NCBI RefSeq assembly: GCF_018881925.1
Contig: NZ_JACVPL010000012.1
Span: 16,006-80,005, forward strand
From: Polynucleobacter sp. Latsch14-2
Lineage (GTDB): Bacteria; Pseudomonadota; Gammaproteobacteria; Burkholderiales; Burkholderiaceae
Direction: 5' to 3'
DNA length: 64,000 nucleotides
The notes beneath the pieces were generated by a model. It was not told where the DNA came from and did not search any database. It saw only the letters and a program-made list of their open reading frames with translations. The position numbers were made by a program, and so were the translations under genes. Each line of letters opens with the position of its first letter. Within the stretch, counting starts at the first letter, position 1. Shown here piece by piece: positions 45,035 through 54,234 of this stretch.

Positions 45035-46042
45035 ATGAGTCAAAAGCCAATTATTGGCCTGATGTTAGGTGATGTTACGGGTATTGGTCCTGAGGTTGCG
45101 GTCAAACTGCTTGCCGATCCTTTAACGCATGAGAAAGCCAGAATTTTAGTCGTTGGGGATCTAAGGGTCTTAGAGCTTGGCATGGCTGATGCCAAGACTA
45201 AATTGACTGTGAATGTTGTCGAGAGCGCCGATGCGGTCGACTGGTCAAAACCTGGCATCCAGATGGTTGACTTAAAAAATATCAACCCCGCGGAGATTCT
45301 GCGTGGCGAAACTTCTATTGAGTCTGGCCGTCTCACTGGTGAAACTCTAAAAGTAATGACGGACATGGTGCATGCTGGCAAGATCGATGCAGTTTGTTTT
45401 GCGCCGCTGAATAAGGGTGCACTTAACAAGGGTGGTTGGAAATACCGGGATGAGCATGAGATGTTTGCCAAATGGAACGGCCATGAGGGCTATTATGGTG
45501 AAGTCAATTTAATTAAGTTGTTCTGTACTTTCAGGGTTACCTCCCACGTCAGTCTTAGACAGGCTGTTGATTTGGTTGTGCCAGAAAGAATTGAGGGCGC
45601 ATTGCGTTTGGCACACGAAACCATGCGCGGCCTTGGAAAGGCGCAGCCACGCATTGGGGTAGCTGCATTAAACCCCCACAATGGCGAAGGCGGTTTATTT
45701 GGTAGCGAAGAAATTGAAATTATTCGACCCACTTTGGATCGTTTGCGTGCTGAAAATCTGCCATGCGAAGGTCCATTTCCCTCGGATACCGTCTTTTTAA
45801 AAGCGCGTGCTGGCGATTTTGATGCTGTGGTGATCATGTATCACGACCAGGGGCAGATTGCTACGAAGCTGTTAGGCTTTTCAGAGGGCGTTACTTTAAC
45901 GGGCGGTCTGAAAACTTTGTACACCACACCATCCCATGGAACTGCATACGACATCGTGGGTCAGGGCGTGGCAGATGTTGGAGCCATGAAAAGGGCTTTT
46001 GACGTGATTGCGAATCTTGCTAACGCAAGAAAAAATAAATAA
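45035..46042 (+). CDS. PdxA-family 4-phosphate dehydrogenase, likely catabolic PdxA2
   Basis: 335 residues: nucleotide motif LMLGDVTGIGPEVAV, metal histidines in TSHVSLRQAV, LNPHNGEGG and MYHDQGQIATKLLG. PdxA makes pyridoxine from 4-phospho-hydroxythreonine; the PdxA2 branch oxidises D-erythronate/threonate 4-phosphate in sugar-acid catabolism. Operon context with a hydrolase and a Bug receptor, and the OtnI-like gene at 40.7 kb, favours the catabolic branch. No DUF1537-type kinase gene is in the window. Confidence 0.82.
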   Translation: MSQKPIIGLMLGDVTGIGPEVAVKLLADPLTHEKARILVVGDLRVLELGMADAKTKLTVNVVESADAVDWSKPGIQMVDLKNINPAEILRGETSIESGRLTGETLKVMTDMVHAGKIDAVCFAPLNKGALNKGGWKYRDEHEMFAKWNGHEGYYGEVNLIKLFCTFRVTSHVSLRQAVDLVVPERIEGALRLAHETMRGLGKAQPRIGVAALNPHNGEGGLFGSEEIEIIRPTLDRLRAENLPCEGPFPSDTVFLKARAGDFDAVVIMYHDQGQIATKLLGFSEGVTLTGGLKTLYTTPSHGTAYDIVGQGVADVGAMKRAFDVIANLANARKNK

Positions 46043-46054
46043 GAATGGCTTGTT

Positions 46055-47008
46055 ATGTCTAGAAAAAAAATTCACACACCTGCTGATATTGAGTCTTTGG
46101 TATTTGATGAACTCGTTCCACATAATGCTAATTTGATGGAGGGTTTCAAGCCGTTTAAGCTTCCAGGTGATGGCGGAGTCAATATCAATGGCGTAATTGG
46201 TGGTAGTGGACCACCCCTATTGTTGATTCACGGAAACCCCTTAACGCATGTCACTTGGCACAAAATAGCGCCTACCTTAATAAAGCACTTTACTGTGGTG
46301 GCTATTGATTTGCGTGGTTATGGTGACAGCGATAAACCATTGGGTGGCGGGGATCACTCTGCGTATTCATTTCGTACGATGGCAAATGATGCCGTCAAGG
46401 TGATGGCTCAACTTGGGTTCGATCAGTTTCCTGTAGTAGGCCACGATCGCGGTGCGCGGGTGGGCTTTAGGATGTGCCTGGATCATCCTGAAAAAGTGAC
46501 TAAATTTATCCCTCTAGATATTGTGCCAACACATGAGGTGTTAACAAAAGTCACTATGGGTTGGGGGCTTGAGTCCTACCATTGGTTCTTCATGGCACAA
46601 AAAGAGCCTTTCCCAGAGACATTGATCTGTGCTGATTTAAATTACTACATCAATTACAAGCTTAATAAAAAAGGGGTTGGTTTGGCAATTTTTGCCCCCG
46701 AGGCTTTCGCTGAATATGCGCGCTGCACGACGCCAGAGCAAATTCATGCTATCTGCGAAGACTATCGCGCTACGGTCTCGGTCGATTTAGAGATGGATAC
46801 AGCTGACCTGGAAAAAGGCAAGAAAATTACCTGTCCAGTTCTAGTTTTATGGGGAAGCAACAGCCACTGTGGCAGGCACTTTACGCCGATCGCCGCATGG
46901 AGCAAATGGGCCGATAATCTTGAGGGCACCGATATACCGACGGGGCATTATCCACAGGAACAGCGTCCAGATTTAATTTATAAAGCCATTAGATCTTTTA
47001 TCGGCTAG
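46055..47008 (+). CDS. Alpha/beta hydrolase, fluoroacetate dehalogenase-like
   Basis: 317 residues. The nucleophile elbow is GHDRGARVGFR, with D131 as nucleophile and R132/R135 as in fluoroacetate dehalogenase (FAcD), where both Arg bind the substrate carboxylate. The halide pocket pair His-Trp is H176-W177 (SYHWFF), and Y237 (CEDYRA) fits the third halide ligand. The triad closes with D155 (LDIVPT) and H298 (TGHYPQE). FAcD splits the C-F or C-Cl bond of haloacetates. Substrate is inferred from the complete residue set; epoxide hydrolase is the main alternative. 12 bp after the pdxA-like gene. Confidence 0.83.
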   Translation: MSRKKIHTPADIESLVFDELVPHNANLMEGFKPFKLPGDGGVNINGVIGGSGPPLLLIHGNPLTHVTWHKIAPTLIKHFTVVAIDLRGYGDSDKPLGGGDHSAYSFRTMANDAVKVMAQLGFDQFPVVGHDRGARVGFRMCLDHPEKVTKFIPLDIVPTHEVLTKVTMGWGLESYHWFFMAQKEPFPETLICADLNYYINYKLNKKGVGLAIFAPEAFAEYARCTTPEQIHAICEDYRATVSVDLEMDTADLEKGKKITCPVLVLWGSNSHCGRHFTPIAAWSKWADNLEGTDIPTGHYPQEQRPDLIYKAIRSFIG

Positions 47009-47057
47009 GTGGGCAAGACAGTAAAGCCCACTCATCCACTCTTCACTGAAAATCAAT

Positions 47058-48026
47058 ATGATCATTAGACTCACGTATTTTTTCTTGCTCTGCTGTTTGA
47101 CTTTTAACTGCTACGCTGAGGAGGCTTATCCAAATAAGCCTATTCGCTTGTATGTTGGTTTCGCACCTGGTGGAGGCACAGATATCGCCGCAAGAATTAT
47201 TGCTCCTTATGTATCCAAAGAACTGGGGCAGCCTATTGTGATTGAGAACAAGCCTGGCGTGGGTGGAAATATCGCCACGGATGTTATTTCTAAATCACAG
47301 CCTGATGGCTATCTCATTATGCTTAGCTCTGTAGGTCCACTAGCTTACAGCCCCCATATTTACAAGCTTGGGTATGACCCATTAAAAGATGTAACACCGC
47401 TTGGCCTTGGGGTTAGTTCGGGTAATGCATTGATCGTGAATCCTCAGGTGCTCAAGGCAAAGACATTGGCTGAGTATGTCGCTATTGCAGAAAAAACACC
47501 GGGTGGTTTGGCATATGGCAGCTCTGGCTCTGGCAGTGGTGGGCACTTAGCTGGGGAGTTATTTGCAGCAACAGCAAAAATTAAATTGATTCATATTGGG
47601 TATCGTGGGGGTGGTCCAGCTATCAATGACTTATTGGGAGGAACGGTCCCCTCTTTATTTGCCACCATTATTACCGCCAAACAACTGATTGAGTCTGGAA
47701 AAGTAGACGCGCTAGCCGTTACAAGTCGGACTCGATCAAAAGCATTGCCTAATGTACCAACCATCGCTGAGTTGGGTTACCCAGGCTATGAGGCTGCCAA
47801 TTGGTATGCCTTTATTGCACCACCTAAAACACCCCCGGCGATTGTGAATAAACTCAACGTGGCAATTAATAAGGCCTTAAGAGATCCACAGATCAGGGAG
47901 AGATTATTGATGCAGGGTCTTGATCCAACGCCATCAACACCTGAAGAAATGGCTGCTTATATGAAGAAGGAATATAACCTCTGGGGCGGCGTTATTGCCA
48001 AGGCCGGCATCAAAGTAGAAAACTGA
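47058..48026 (+). CDS. Bug-family (TctC) periplasmic receptor 1
   Basis: 322 residues with a Sec signal peptide (to about residue 20, NCYA). Bug hallmarks: YPNKPIRLYVGFAPGGGTDIAAR, IENKPGVGGNIATDV and IHIGYRGGGPAINDLLGG. Bug proteins bind carboxylates in the periplasm. It follows the dehalogenase-like gene by 49 bp, so haloacetate, tetronate or their products are plausible ligands. A hairpin AGCCTAG / CTAGGCT (48038-48060) follows between the convergent genes. Confidence 0.9.
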   Translation: MIIRLTYFFLLCCLTFNCYAEEAYPNKPIRLYVGFAPGGGTDIAARIIAPYVSKELGQPIVIENKPGVGGNIATDVISKSQPDGYLIMLSSVGPLAYSPHIYKLGYDPLKDVTPLGLGVSSGNALIVNPQVLKAKTLAEYVAIAEKTPGGLAYGSSGSGSGGHLAGELFAATAKIKLIHIGYRGGGPAINDLLGGTVPSLFATIITAKQLIESGKVDALAVTSRTRSKALPNVPTIAELGYPGYEAANWYAFIAPPKTPPAIVNKLNVAINKALRDPQIRERLLMQGLDPTPSTPEEMAAYMKKEYNLWGGVIAKAGIKVEN

Positions 48027-48053
48027 TCCGATGTCCTAGCCTAGCCGACAGCA

Positions 48054-48272
48054 CTAGGCTTCGAGCACAATAAATTCCCCCAAGGAAATTTTTTCCCTAA
48101 ATTGAGAGAATGAAAATAGGGCCTTAATCCTTTTGGTATTGACTACCTCGATTTTTCCTTCTGGCGTGAGATTGGCAAGATATTCTCCAACGGGAAATTG
48201 GTCGCCAGAGTCATTTTCTAGATTCGAATCTTGCACGCCGAGCACAAGGTTTTTGGTGATTTTGATACGCAT
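48054..48272 (-). CDS. Small protein, unknown function
   Basis: 72 residues, soluble, mainly strand-forming (MRIKITKNLVLGVQDSNLEN, then GDQFPVGEYLANLTPEGKIEVV and a hydrophobic tail FIVLEA). No family recognised. It is convergent with Bug receptor 1 and sits alone upstream of the P-II gene. Confidence 0.5.
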   Translation of the reverse strand: MRIKITKNLVLGVQDSNLENDSGDQFPVGEYLANLTPEGKIEVVNTKRIKALFSFSQFREKISLGEFIVLEA

Positions 48273-48479
48273 GTCGTATCTTATGTTTTAAAAATCAGAA
48301 CTAGTTTTCTGTTTGCACAATTCGGAAAACCCTATGCACCATTTGGGGATCTTCCTCCTTATCCTCTAAAGCCCTTTAGATATAGAGCTCAGATTGATTG
48401 AGCGGGGGAATTTTACCTTTTTCCCGCACTCAAGTAGTGCAATGAAAATATTTTGCAAAGCAGCAATCCTGTTTAATAA

Positions 48480-48872
<393 letters not shown>

Positions 48873-48877
48873 CAGTC

Positions 48878-49603
48878 TTAAGAATCTCTCTTGAAGTTAA
48901 ATGAATAGGTATACCTTTCTGCTGGGTGGACGCCTACTCCCACCTCAAAAACTTTCCCTTTTGCATTTGCATATCTGCGGTATACCGTTAAGGCTGGAGA
49001 GTTTTTCTTCACCTTCAGCGTCTCTCCGGTAGCGCTATCAACATTCGTTGCCACAATATCGATTTGTGTGGTGTCGGCAGTTTCGCCATACATCTCAAAG
49101 ATTTGATCAGCTATAGGAATTTGTGCATGTTTTTTATGCTTAATGACGCCCGCAAACTGAGGAAGAATGTAGATGTCAGTTTGGCAAATAGGTGTTTTTG
49201 AATTTTTGGGATGTCTGATTGCTTTAATGTGAAACCAGGTATCGCCTGGGGCACATTGCAGGACTGCGGCTAATTCGTGATTGGCTGTAATGAATTGAGT
49301 CCCGAGAGTTTCTCGAATCGTCTCGCTCGGGTAATTGAGTAGTTGCTGAATTGAGGCAACTGACTGAATGAGCTGACTGACTCTTGAGGTGGAAATAACA
49401 AATGATCCCGATCGCTTATGTCTGGAAATTAATCCTAAGCCAACCATAGACCCAAGGGCCTGTCTTACGGAGTACCTGCTGGCTTCAAAGCTTTTGCAAA
49501 GCTCATCCTCTGTTGGCAGGCGAGCTCCCACGGGGTACTTCCCAGATCGAATTTCAGATTCAAGATGGCTTGATATTTCCAGATCTTTGGATTTTTTTGT
49601 CAT
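48878..49603 (-). CDS. GntR-family transcriptional regulator, HutC/FarR (UTRA) type
   Basis: 241 residues. Winged helix-turn-helix at the N-terminus (about residues 8-72): SHLESEIRSGKYPVGARLP, TEDELCKSFEASRYSVRQAL, SRHKRSGSFV. The C-terminal UTRA effector domain (about 95-238) is seen in DTWFHIKAIRH and NSPALTVYRRYANAKGKVFEVGV. Divergent from the CMD/Bug/cupin operon, whose shared upstream region holds a long inverted repeat. It probably represses that operon until a small acid binds. Confidence 0.88.
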   Translation of the reverse strand: MTKKSKDLEISSHLESEIRSGKYPVGARLPTEDELCKSFEASRYSVRQALGSMVGLGLISRHKRSGSFVISTSRVSQLIQSVASIQQLLNYPSETIRETLGTQFITANHELAAVLQCAPGDTWFHIKAIRHPKNSKTPICQTDIYILPQFAGVIKHKKHAQIPIADQIFEMYGETADTTQIDIVATNVDSATGETLKVKKNSPALTVYRRYANAKGKVFEVGVGVHPAERYTYSFNFKRDS

Positions 49604-49631
49604 AAGGAGAAATTAAGGTTGACTTTATTTA

Positions 49632-49710
49632 TTCGAACAATTAGATTAAGACCTGATCTTCAGGTATGGGTTAGGAGGCGAATTTAGTAATCTAATTCTA
49701 ATTGTTCGAA
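49632..49710. promoter_or_regulatory. Nested inverted repeats between GntR gene and catabolic operon
   Basis: A perfect 14-bp inverted repeat, TTCGAACAATTAGA (49632-49645) with TCTAATTGTTCGAA (49697-49710), encloses TTAGATTA / TAATCTAA copies and a central dyad ACCTGA-TCT-TCAGGT (49651-49665). It begins 29 bp from the gntR start codon. Likely operator DNA for the GntR-type regulator, able to loop or bind two dimers; binding is inferred. Confidence 0.62.
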
Positions 49711-49881
49711 AATAAAAGAATATAAGTCGCAAGCATCAATTTGGATTCGGACACCCCAACACATCAAAACATGCGGTCCATTATCGCTTGCATGCTGGAT
49801 TTTGGGGATAGTGACCTGAAGAGGTTTGGACATCGTAAGTTTTAAGTACATAAAAATTAGAAATTTAATCAGGAGACAGTA

Positions 49882-50406
49882 ATGGCAAGAATTTCATACC
49901 CAGAGTTAGAGGGAAAACCAGAATTGAAAGCGTTGACAGCGCAAATTATTGCGGAACGCGGAAAATTACATAACCTTTATAAGATGCTCCTTAATAGCCC
50001 CCCTATTGCCGAGGGATGGTTAAATTTACTCACTGCGGTAAGGCAAAAGAGTCTCTTAAGTCCAAAGATTCGAGAGTTGGTAATCATGAGAATTGCGGTG
50101 ATCAATAAAGCTGAGTATGAATTTATCAGTCACACACCACATGCTTTGAAGGCGGGTGTTACGCAAGAGCAAATTAATGAGATTGAGCATTGGAATAAGT
50201 CCAAGTTATTTGATGCAGTAGATCGCGCTGTTTTTGCGTATACCGATTCGATGACTGTTGATGTTCATGTACCGCAAGCCATTTTTGATGCTGTCAATCA
50301 ACACTTCGATGCTAGGGGTATGACTGAGTTAACCGCTACGATCGCAACATATAACCTTGTTTCGAGATTTCTAGAGGCTCTAGAAATTGATCCTGAACCT
50401 AAATAA
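49882..50406 (+). CDS. Carboxymuconolactone decarboxylase (CMD) family protein
   Basis: 174 residues, mostly helical. CMD fold features: PKIRELVIMRIAVINKAEYEFISHTPHALKAGVTQEQI. The AhpD-type redox motif ExxxCxxH is not present (no Cys in AEYEFISH), so a peroxidase role is unlikely and a decarboxylase or lyase-like role is more likely. First gene of the operon divergent from gntR; RBS AGGAGA. The function in the operon is not known. Confidence 0.82.
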   Translation: MARISYPELEGKPELKALTAQIIAERGKLHNLYKMLLNSPPIAEGWLNLLTAVRQKSLLSPKIRELVIMRIAVINKAEYEFISHTPHALKAGVTQEQINEIEHWNKSKLFDAVDRAVFAYTDSMTVDVHVPQAIFDAVNQHFDARGMTELTATIATYNLVSRFLEALEIDPEPK

Positions 50407-50416
50407 AAGGGCGCAT

Positions 50417-51394
50417 ATGAAACTTAAATTCGCATGGCTATTGCTATCAATACTCTGCTGTTTTCAGTTGCAACTGGCTCACGGGCAGGGCACATTTCCC
50501 GATAAAGCGATTCACCTCATTGTGCCGCAGGCTGCAGGCGGCCCATCAGATGTGATCGGCAGAGTATTGGCACAAAGGCTTTCAGAATCTCTGGGCAAAA
50601 GTGTCATCGTTGACAATAAGCCTGGTGCTGGCGGCAATATTGGCGTCGATGCTACGGCAAAAGCAAAGCCAGATGGCTATCTCATGATTGTCACGATCGT
50701 TGGCAATATTGCAATTAATGATTCACTTTTTAAGAATTTACCTTTTAGTGCCACCAGGGACTTGGAGGGAATCTCAAAGGTGGTGTCCTCACCAATGGTG
50801 TTGGTTGCTAATCCTGCATTTGAACCAAACTCTATTGCAGAATTGATTGCATTGGCTAAATCAAAGCCAGCCATGACATTCTCTTATGGATCTCCAGGTG
50901 CTGGCTCGCCGCAGCATATTGGAGGAGAGCTAGTTAACTCAAAGGCAGGCATTAAGTTGGGACATATTCCTTATAAGGGTGCCGCTCCAGCGCTGACTGA
51001 TTTGTTGGGTAATCAAGTGCCACTTGCTATTGTTGGCTTGCCGGCAGCTTTGCCATATATCAAATCAGGCAAGATCAAAGCGATTGCAGTGTTTAGTAAG
51101 ACGCGCTCAAGATTGGCGCCGAATATTCCGACTTTCGTTGAGTCTGGCTTTCCAGAGATAGAAGCTGAACTGGTTTACGGGGTATTTGTGCCGGCTGGAA
51201 CACCTAAGCCTGTTGTCAATACGCTCAATCAAAAGATTGGTGATGCACTGAACTCCAAAGAGGTTCGGGAGAAATTTCTCAATGATGGCTTTGATGTTGT
51301 ATTCAGTACACCAGGTGAGCTAAATGATTATTTAAAGAGCGAAGTGCTCAAGTGGCGTCCGGTAGTACGGGAGTCCGGCGCAACACCAGATTAA
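50417..51394 (+). CDS. Bug-family (TctC) periplasmic receptor 2
   Basis: 325 residues from ATG 50417 (MKLKFAWLLLSILCC), with a signal peptide ending near AHGQG. Bug motifs: FPDKAIHLIVPQAAGGPSDV, VDNKPGAGGNIGVDA, LGHIPYKGAAPALTDLLGNQ. It is the second gene of the GntR-controlled operon between the CMD and tandem cupin genes, which suggests it binds the operon's carboxylate substrate. Confidence 0.9.
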   Translation: MKLKFAWLLLSILCCFQLQLAHGQGTFPDKAIHLIVPQAAGGPSDVIGRVLAQRLSESLGKSVIVDNKPGAGGNIGVDATAKAKPDGYLMIVTIVGNIAINDSLFKNLPFSATRDLEGISKVVSSPMVLVANPAFEPNSIAELIALAKSKPAMTFSYGSPGAGSPQHIGGELVNSKAGIKLGHIPYKGAAPALTDLLGNQVPLAIVGLPAALPYIKSGKIKAIAVFSKTRSRLAPNIPTFVESGFPEIEAELVYGVFVPAGTPKPVVNTLNQKIGDALNSKEVREKFLNDGFDVVFSTPGELNDYLKSEVLKWRPVVRESGATPD

Positions 51395-51422
51395 GAAAAA
51401 ACTAATTTATTTCGAGGAAAAA

Positions 51423-52586
51423 ATGGCAAAAAAAATGAAGGCCGTAAGGCGCGTAGTAACTGGCAACGATGCACAAGGCAAGTCGATTGTTTCTTGGGAT
51501 GGCGATGCACCTGCTCGCCATGAGGGGGCTGTACCTGGTAGGGGGGTTACCGACTATTGGGTATGGAACAAAACGCCTCAACCACTGAATGGTTCAGCAG
51601 ATGCCAGCTTGTGGCCTGATGAATTTCCTGGCCCTAAAGGCGGCGGACATTTAAGAACGGTTCATTGGTTAGCAAACCACGATGTCGATGGCACTGTACC
51701 CCCATTGGTTACACCTCATGCGCCAGTTGTTTCTGCTGATGGACGCTCATGGGATCGTGGTGGCGGCAACAATGTGACTCACTCCGATATGCACAAAACA
51801 GAATCAGTTGATTTTGGAATAGTGATGGAGGGCGAGAGAGGTCTTGAGTTGGATGACATCACAACAGTAATTAGGCCTGGCGATATTGTGATTCAGGTAG
51901 GCGCTTGGCATTTATGGGATAGCTCCCGTATCGGCTGTTTGATGGCATTTGATATGATCTCTGCCGAGTTCGATAAACAGGGTCTGGGGTTGCAGGAAGA
52001 AGAGATCCCTGTAATGCTAGCAAAGCCAAATCAGGTATTGCCAGCCGGCGTTAAGCCACAAAGAAGGATCATTACAATTGATAAGGAGCCTGGTAAATCT
52101 TCTCTGGTTGCCGACTCATTTTCACCAGATGTAATTTTGGATCCGGCTCGACCTGGGTTTGCTTTGCAACGGATGTGGGTGATTGATAGTCATCCCGCTA
52201 GAATTGTTCCGGAAACATTGCACTTGCCATATGTGTTGGTGCCACCTAAAACGGGAACCGTACTCAACGTATGCACCTTCCCTCCTGATAGCAATTGGAG
52301 CGGTAAGGTCAGCAAGGCGCAGGTTGAGGCATTTTATAAATCTGCACGCGCTTCGGAAATCTGTACTTCCGGAACAATTCCAAATCATCCTTACTCTCAG
52401 AAGTCAAACACCATAGATTTTTGCTTGGTAATGGAAGGTGAAATTTTCTTAATTTTGGATACCAAGGAGATTCACCTAAGGGCAGGCGAGTTTGCTGTAA
52501 TCCGCGGCGGTAATCATGCCTGGAGTAATCGCAGCACGCAATCTGCAACAGTAGCTATTTCAAGTCATGATGGCGTAACAGAATAA
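51423..52586 (+). CDS. Tandem cupin protein
   Basis: 387 residues with two similar cupin domains. The first (about residues 115-185) reads KTESVDFGIVMEGERGLEL then RPGDIVIQVGAWHLWDS; the second (about 320-380) reads KSNTIDFCLVMEGEIFLIL then RAGEFAVIRGGNHAWSN. Both keep Glu and the second-motif His for a metal site; the second replaces the first-motif His region with PYSQKSNT. Such proteins act as dioxygenases, isomerases or sensors. RBS GAGGA 4 bases ahead; operon end, followed by a terminator. Exact reaction unknown. Confidence 0.8.
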   Translation: MAKKMKAVRRVVTGNDAQGKSIVSWDGDAPARHEGAVPGRGVTDYWVWNKTPQPLNGSADASLWPDEFPGPKGGGHLRTVHWLANHDVDGTVPPLVTPHAPVVSADGRSWDRGGGNNVTHSDMHKTESVDFGIVMEGERGLELDDITTVIRPGDIVIQVGAWHLWDSSRIGCLMAFDMISAEFDKQGLGLQEEEIPVMLAKPNQVLPAGVKPQRRIITIDKEPGKSSLVADSFSPDVILDPARPGFALQRMWVIDSHPARIVPETLHLPYVLVPPKTGTVLNVCTFPPDSNWSGKVSKAQVEAFYKSARASEICTSGTIPNHPYSQKSNTIDFCLVMEGEIFLILDTKEIHLRAGEFAVIRGGNHAWSNRSTQSATVAISSHDGVTE

Positions 52587-52617
52587 GCTTAAAAAATCAC
52601 TGCGGCATGCGTTAATT

Positions 52618-52648
52618 AAGGATTGGGTAAGCCCCAATCCTTTTTTTT
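52618..52648 (+). terminator. Rho-independent terminator of the CMD-Bug-cupin operon
   Basis: AAGGATTGGG-TAAGC-CCCAATCCTT followed by T6, a perfect 10-bp stem, 31 bp after the stop codon. Confidence 0.93.
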
Positions 52649-52690
52649 GGCTCTCCAGCTAGTTTATGAAATAAGTCTTACACTTACTAC

Positions 52691-53101
52691 GTGGTAACCC
52701 AATTGCAAAAACTTACTCTTTTTTATGATGGCCAATGTCCTTTGTGTCAGGCGGAGATTCTGTTTTTGTCGGGCCGTAATCAGGCTAATTTACTCGACTT
52801 TATTGATATTCATACAGACCGTTACGATCCGCAAGCGGTTGGGGTTTCTTGCGAAGAGGCTTTGGCCGCTATGTACGGCCAGTATGCGGACGGCAGTGTA
52901 ATTCATGGGGTGGCAGTGTTTCCAGAGGCTTATCAGCGCGCAAACTTGCCCTGGTTGGCTTGGGCTTTTTCAAGACCAGCTTTACAGCCTATATTAAAAG
53001 TCGGCTATAAATTCTTTGCTGGCAATAGACATGCGATTTCTAGAATATTTGGGCCTAGCGCATTATGGCTAGTGACAAGCACCAAGAAGGCTAGTTCATG
53101 A
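52691..53101 (+). CDS. DCC-family thiol-disulfide oxidoreductase-like protein (DUF393)
   Basis: 136 residues from GTG 52691. The DxxCxxC hallmark is LFYDGQCPLCQAEI near the N-terminus, with RNQANLLDFIDIHT and GVAVFPEAYQ following. DUF393 proteins are thioredoxin-like but their substrate is unknown. It overlaps the next gene by 4 bp (ATGA), the first of three coupled genes for small cell-envelope proteins. Confidence 0.87.
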   Translation: MVTQLQKLTLFYDGQCPLCQAEILFLSGRNQANLLDFIDIHTDRYDPQAVGVSCEEALAAMYGQYADGSVIHGVAVFPEAYQRANLPWLAWAFSRPALQPILKVGYKFFAGNRHAISRIFGPSALWLVTSTKKASS

Positions 53102-53652
53102 AACTTGCTTTATTTTGTCTGCGGTTTTGTATGGTGACATTCTTGCTGTGCACTGCCAGTTTTGCGAGTGACACAATGTCCATAGATCAGGTATTTAGCC
53201 TGGCAAAACTGCAAGGCAGCGGGAGACTCACTTGGTGGGGGCTTAATATTTACGATGCGACACTCTATCGCTCGGCTAACCTGACATCTCCTGAATTTGC
53301 CTTGGATTTGCGTTATCAAAAGTCTTTTAAAGGTATTTCAATTGCCAACAGAACTGCCGAAGAGATGAAAAGAATTGGCGTGCCTGAAGGTCAAGCGGCA
53401 AGCTGGGGTAAACAGTTGGCTAGCTTTATGCCCAATGTAGAGTCTGGTCAAAATCTTACCGCGATCTATACCCCTAAGCAGGGCACTATTTTTTATCACG
53501 AGGGTAAGCAAATTGCACAAATTCCTGGGGTGGATTTCCCCAAGGCATTTTTTGGAATTTGGTTTGATCAAAAAACTAGCGCACCAAAACTGCGCGAACA
53601 ATTACTGGGTCAGAATTGTCCCCCACCCCTTTTTAGCGAGACTTGTGATTAA
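53098..53652 (+). CDS. Chalcone isomerase-like periplasmic protein
   Basis: 184 residues with a signal peptide (to about residue 24, FASD). The chalcone isomerase-like pattern is seen: GSGRLTWWGLNIYDATLYRS, LRYQKSFKGISIANRT and IPGVDFPKAFFGIWFD. Bacterial members have lost the plant catalytic residues and probably bind lipids or act in envelope maintenance. The end overlaps the next start by one base (TAATG). Confidence 0.83.
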   Translation: MKLALFCLRFCMVTFLLCTASFASDTMSIDQVFSLAKLQGSGRLTWWGLNIYDATLYRSANLTSPEFALDLRYQKSFKGISIANRTAEEMKRIGVPEGQAASWGKQLASFMPNVESGQNLTAIYTPKQGTIFYHEGKQIAQIPGVDFPKAFFGIWFDQKTSAPKLREQLLGQNCPPPLFSETCD

Positions 53653-54200
53653 TGAGACATTTTCTTCTTAGACTTATTGCAGCCCTTTCCTGCGGATTAT
53701 TATTGATTGCATGCTCTGGCCCTACGGTGTCTCAGTATGCGAATGAAAAGCCGGTCTTAGATTTGAGTGAATATTTCTCGGGGACTATCGATGCTTATGG
53801 CATCTTTACTGATCGCAGTGGAGCAGTGAAGAAAAGATTTACGGTAATGATTCAGGCTCACTGGGAAGTGATCGATGGCAAGAAAGTAGGTACTCTAGAT
53901 GAGAGTTTTGATTACTCTGATGGCAGCAAGCAAAAACGGATTTGGAAATTAACCGAAGTATCTCCAGGAAAATACATAGGCAGTGCTGATGATGTCGTGG
54001 GTGAGGCCCTCGGAAATTCTGCTGGGAATGCCCTCAACTGGACCTACACCTTGGCTTTGCCAGTCGATGACACTATTTACAATGTGCAGTTTAACGATTG
54101 GATGTATTTGGTTACGCCGAAAGTAATGCTCAATAAAGCCAAGATGAGTAAGTTTGGCATTGAGTTAGGCGAGGTTACCTTGAGCTTTTATAAGCGTTGA
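53652..54200 (+). CDS. DUF3833 family lipoprotein
   Basis: 182 residues. Lipobox LLLIAC at residue 21 shows lipid attachment; no Asp follows it (SGP), so it should go to the outer membrane. The family body begins at LDLSEYFSGTIDAYGIFTDR and ends with FGIELGEVTLSFYKR. DUF3833 genes are commonly next to chalcone-isomerase-like genes, as here. Function unknown. Confidence 0.87.
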   Translation: MRHFLLRLIAALSCGLLLIACSGPTVSQYANEKPVLDLSEYFSGTIDAYGIFTDRSGAVKKRFTVMIQAHWEVIDGKKVGTLDESFDYSDGSKQKRIWKLTEVSPGKYIGSADDVVGEALGNSAGNALNWTYTLALPVDDTIYNVQFNDWMYLVTPKVMLNKAKMSKFGIELGEVTLSFYKR

Positions 54201-54234
54201 TCTTTAAATTAATAATGAGTTATTGGGAGTTCTT

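Noticed and set aside
45040..45471. Long reverse-strand frame (143 codons) inside the pdxA-like gene
   Set aside because: Antisense shadow of a strongly supported gene with Ser/Pro-rich low-complexity product.
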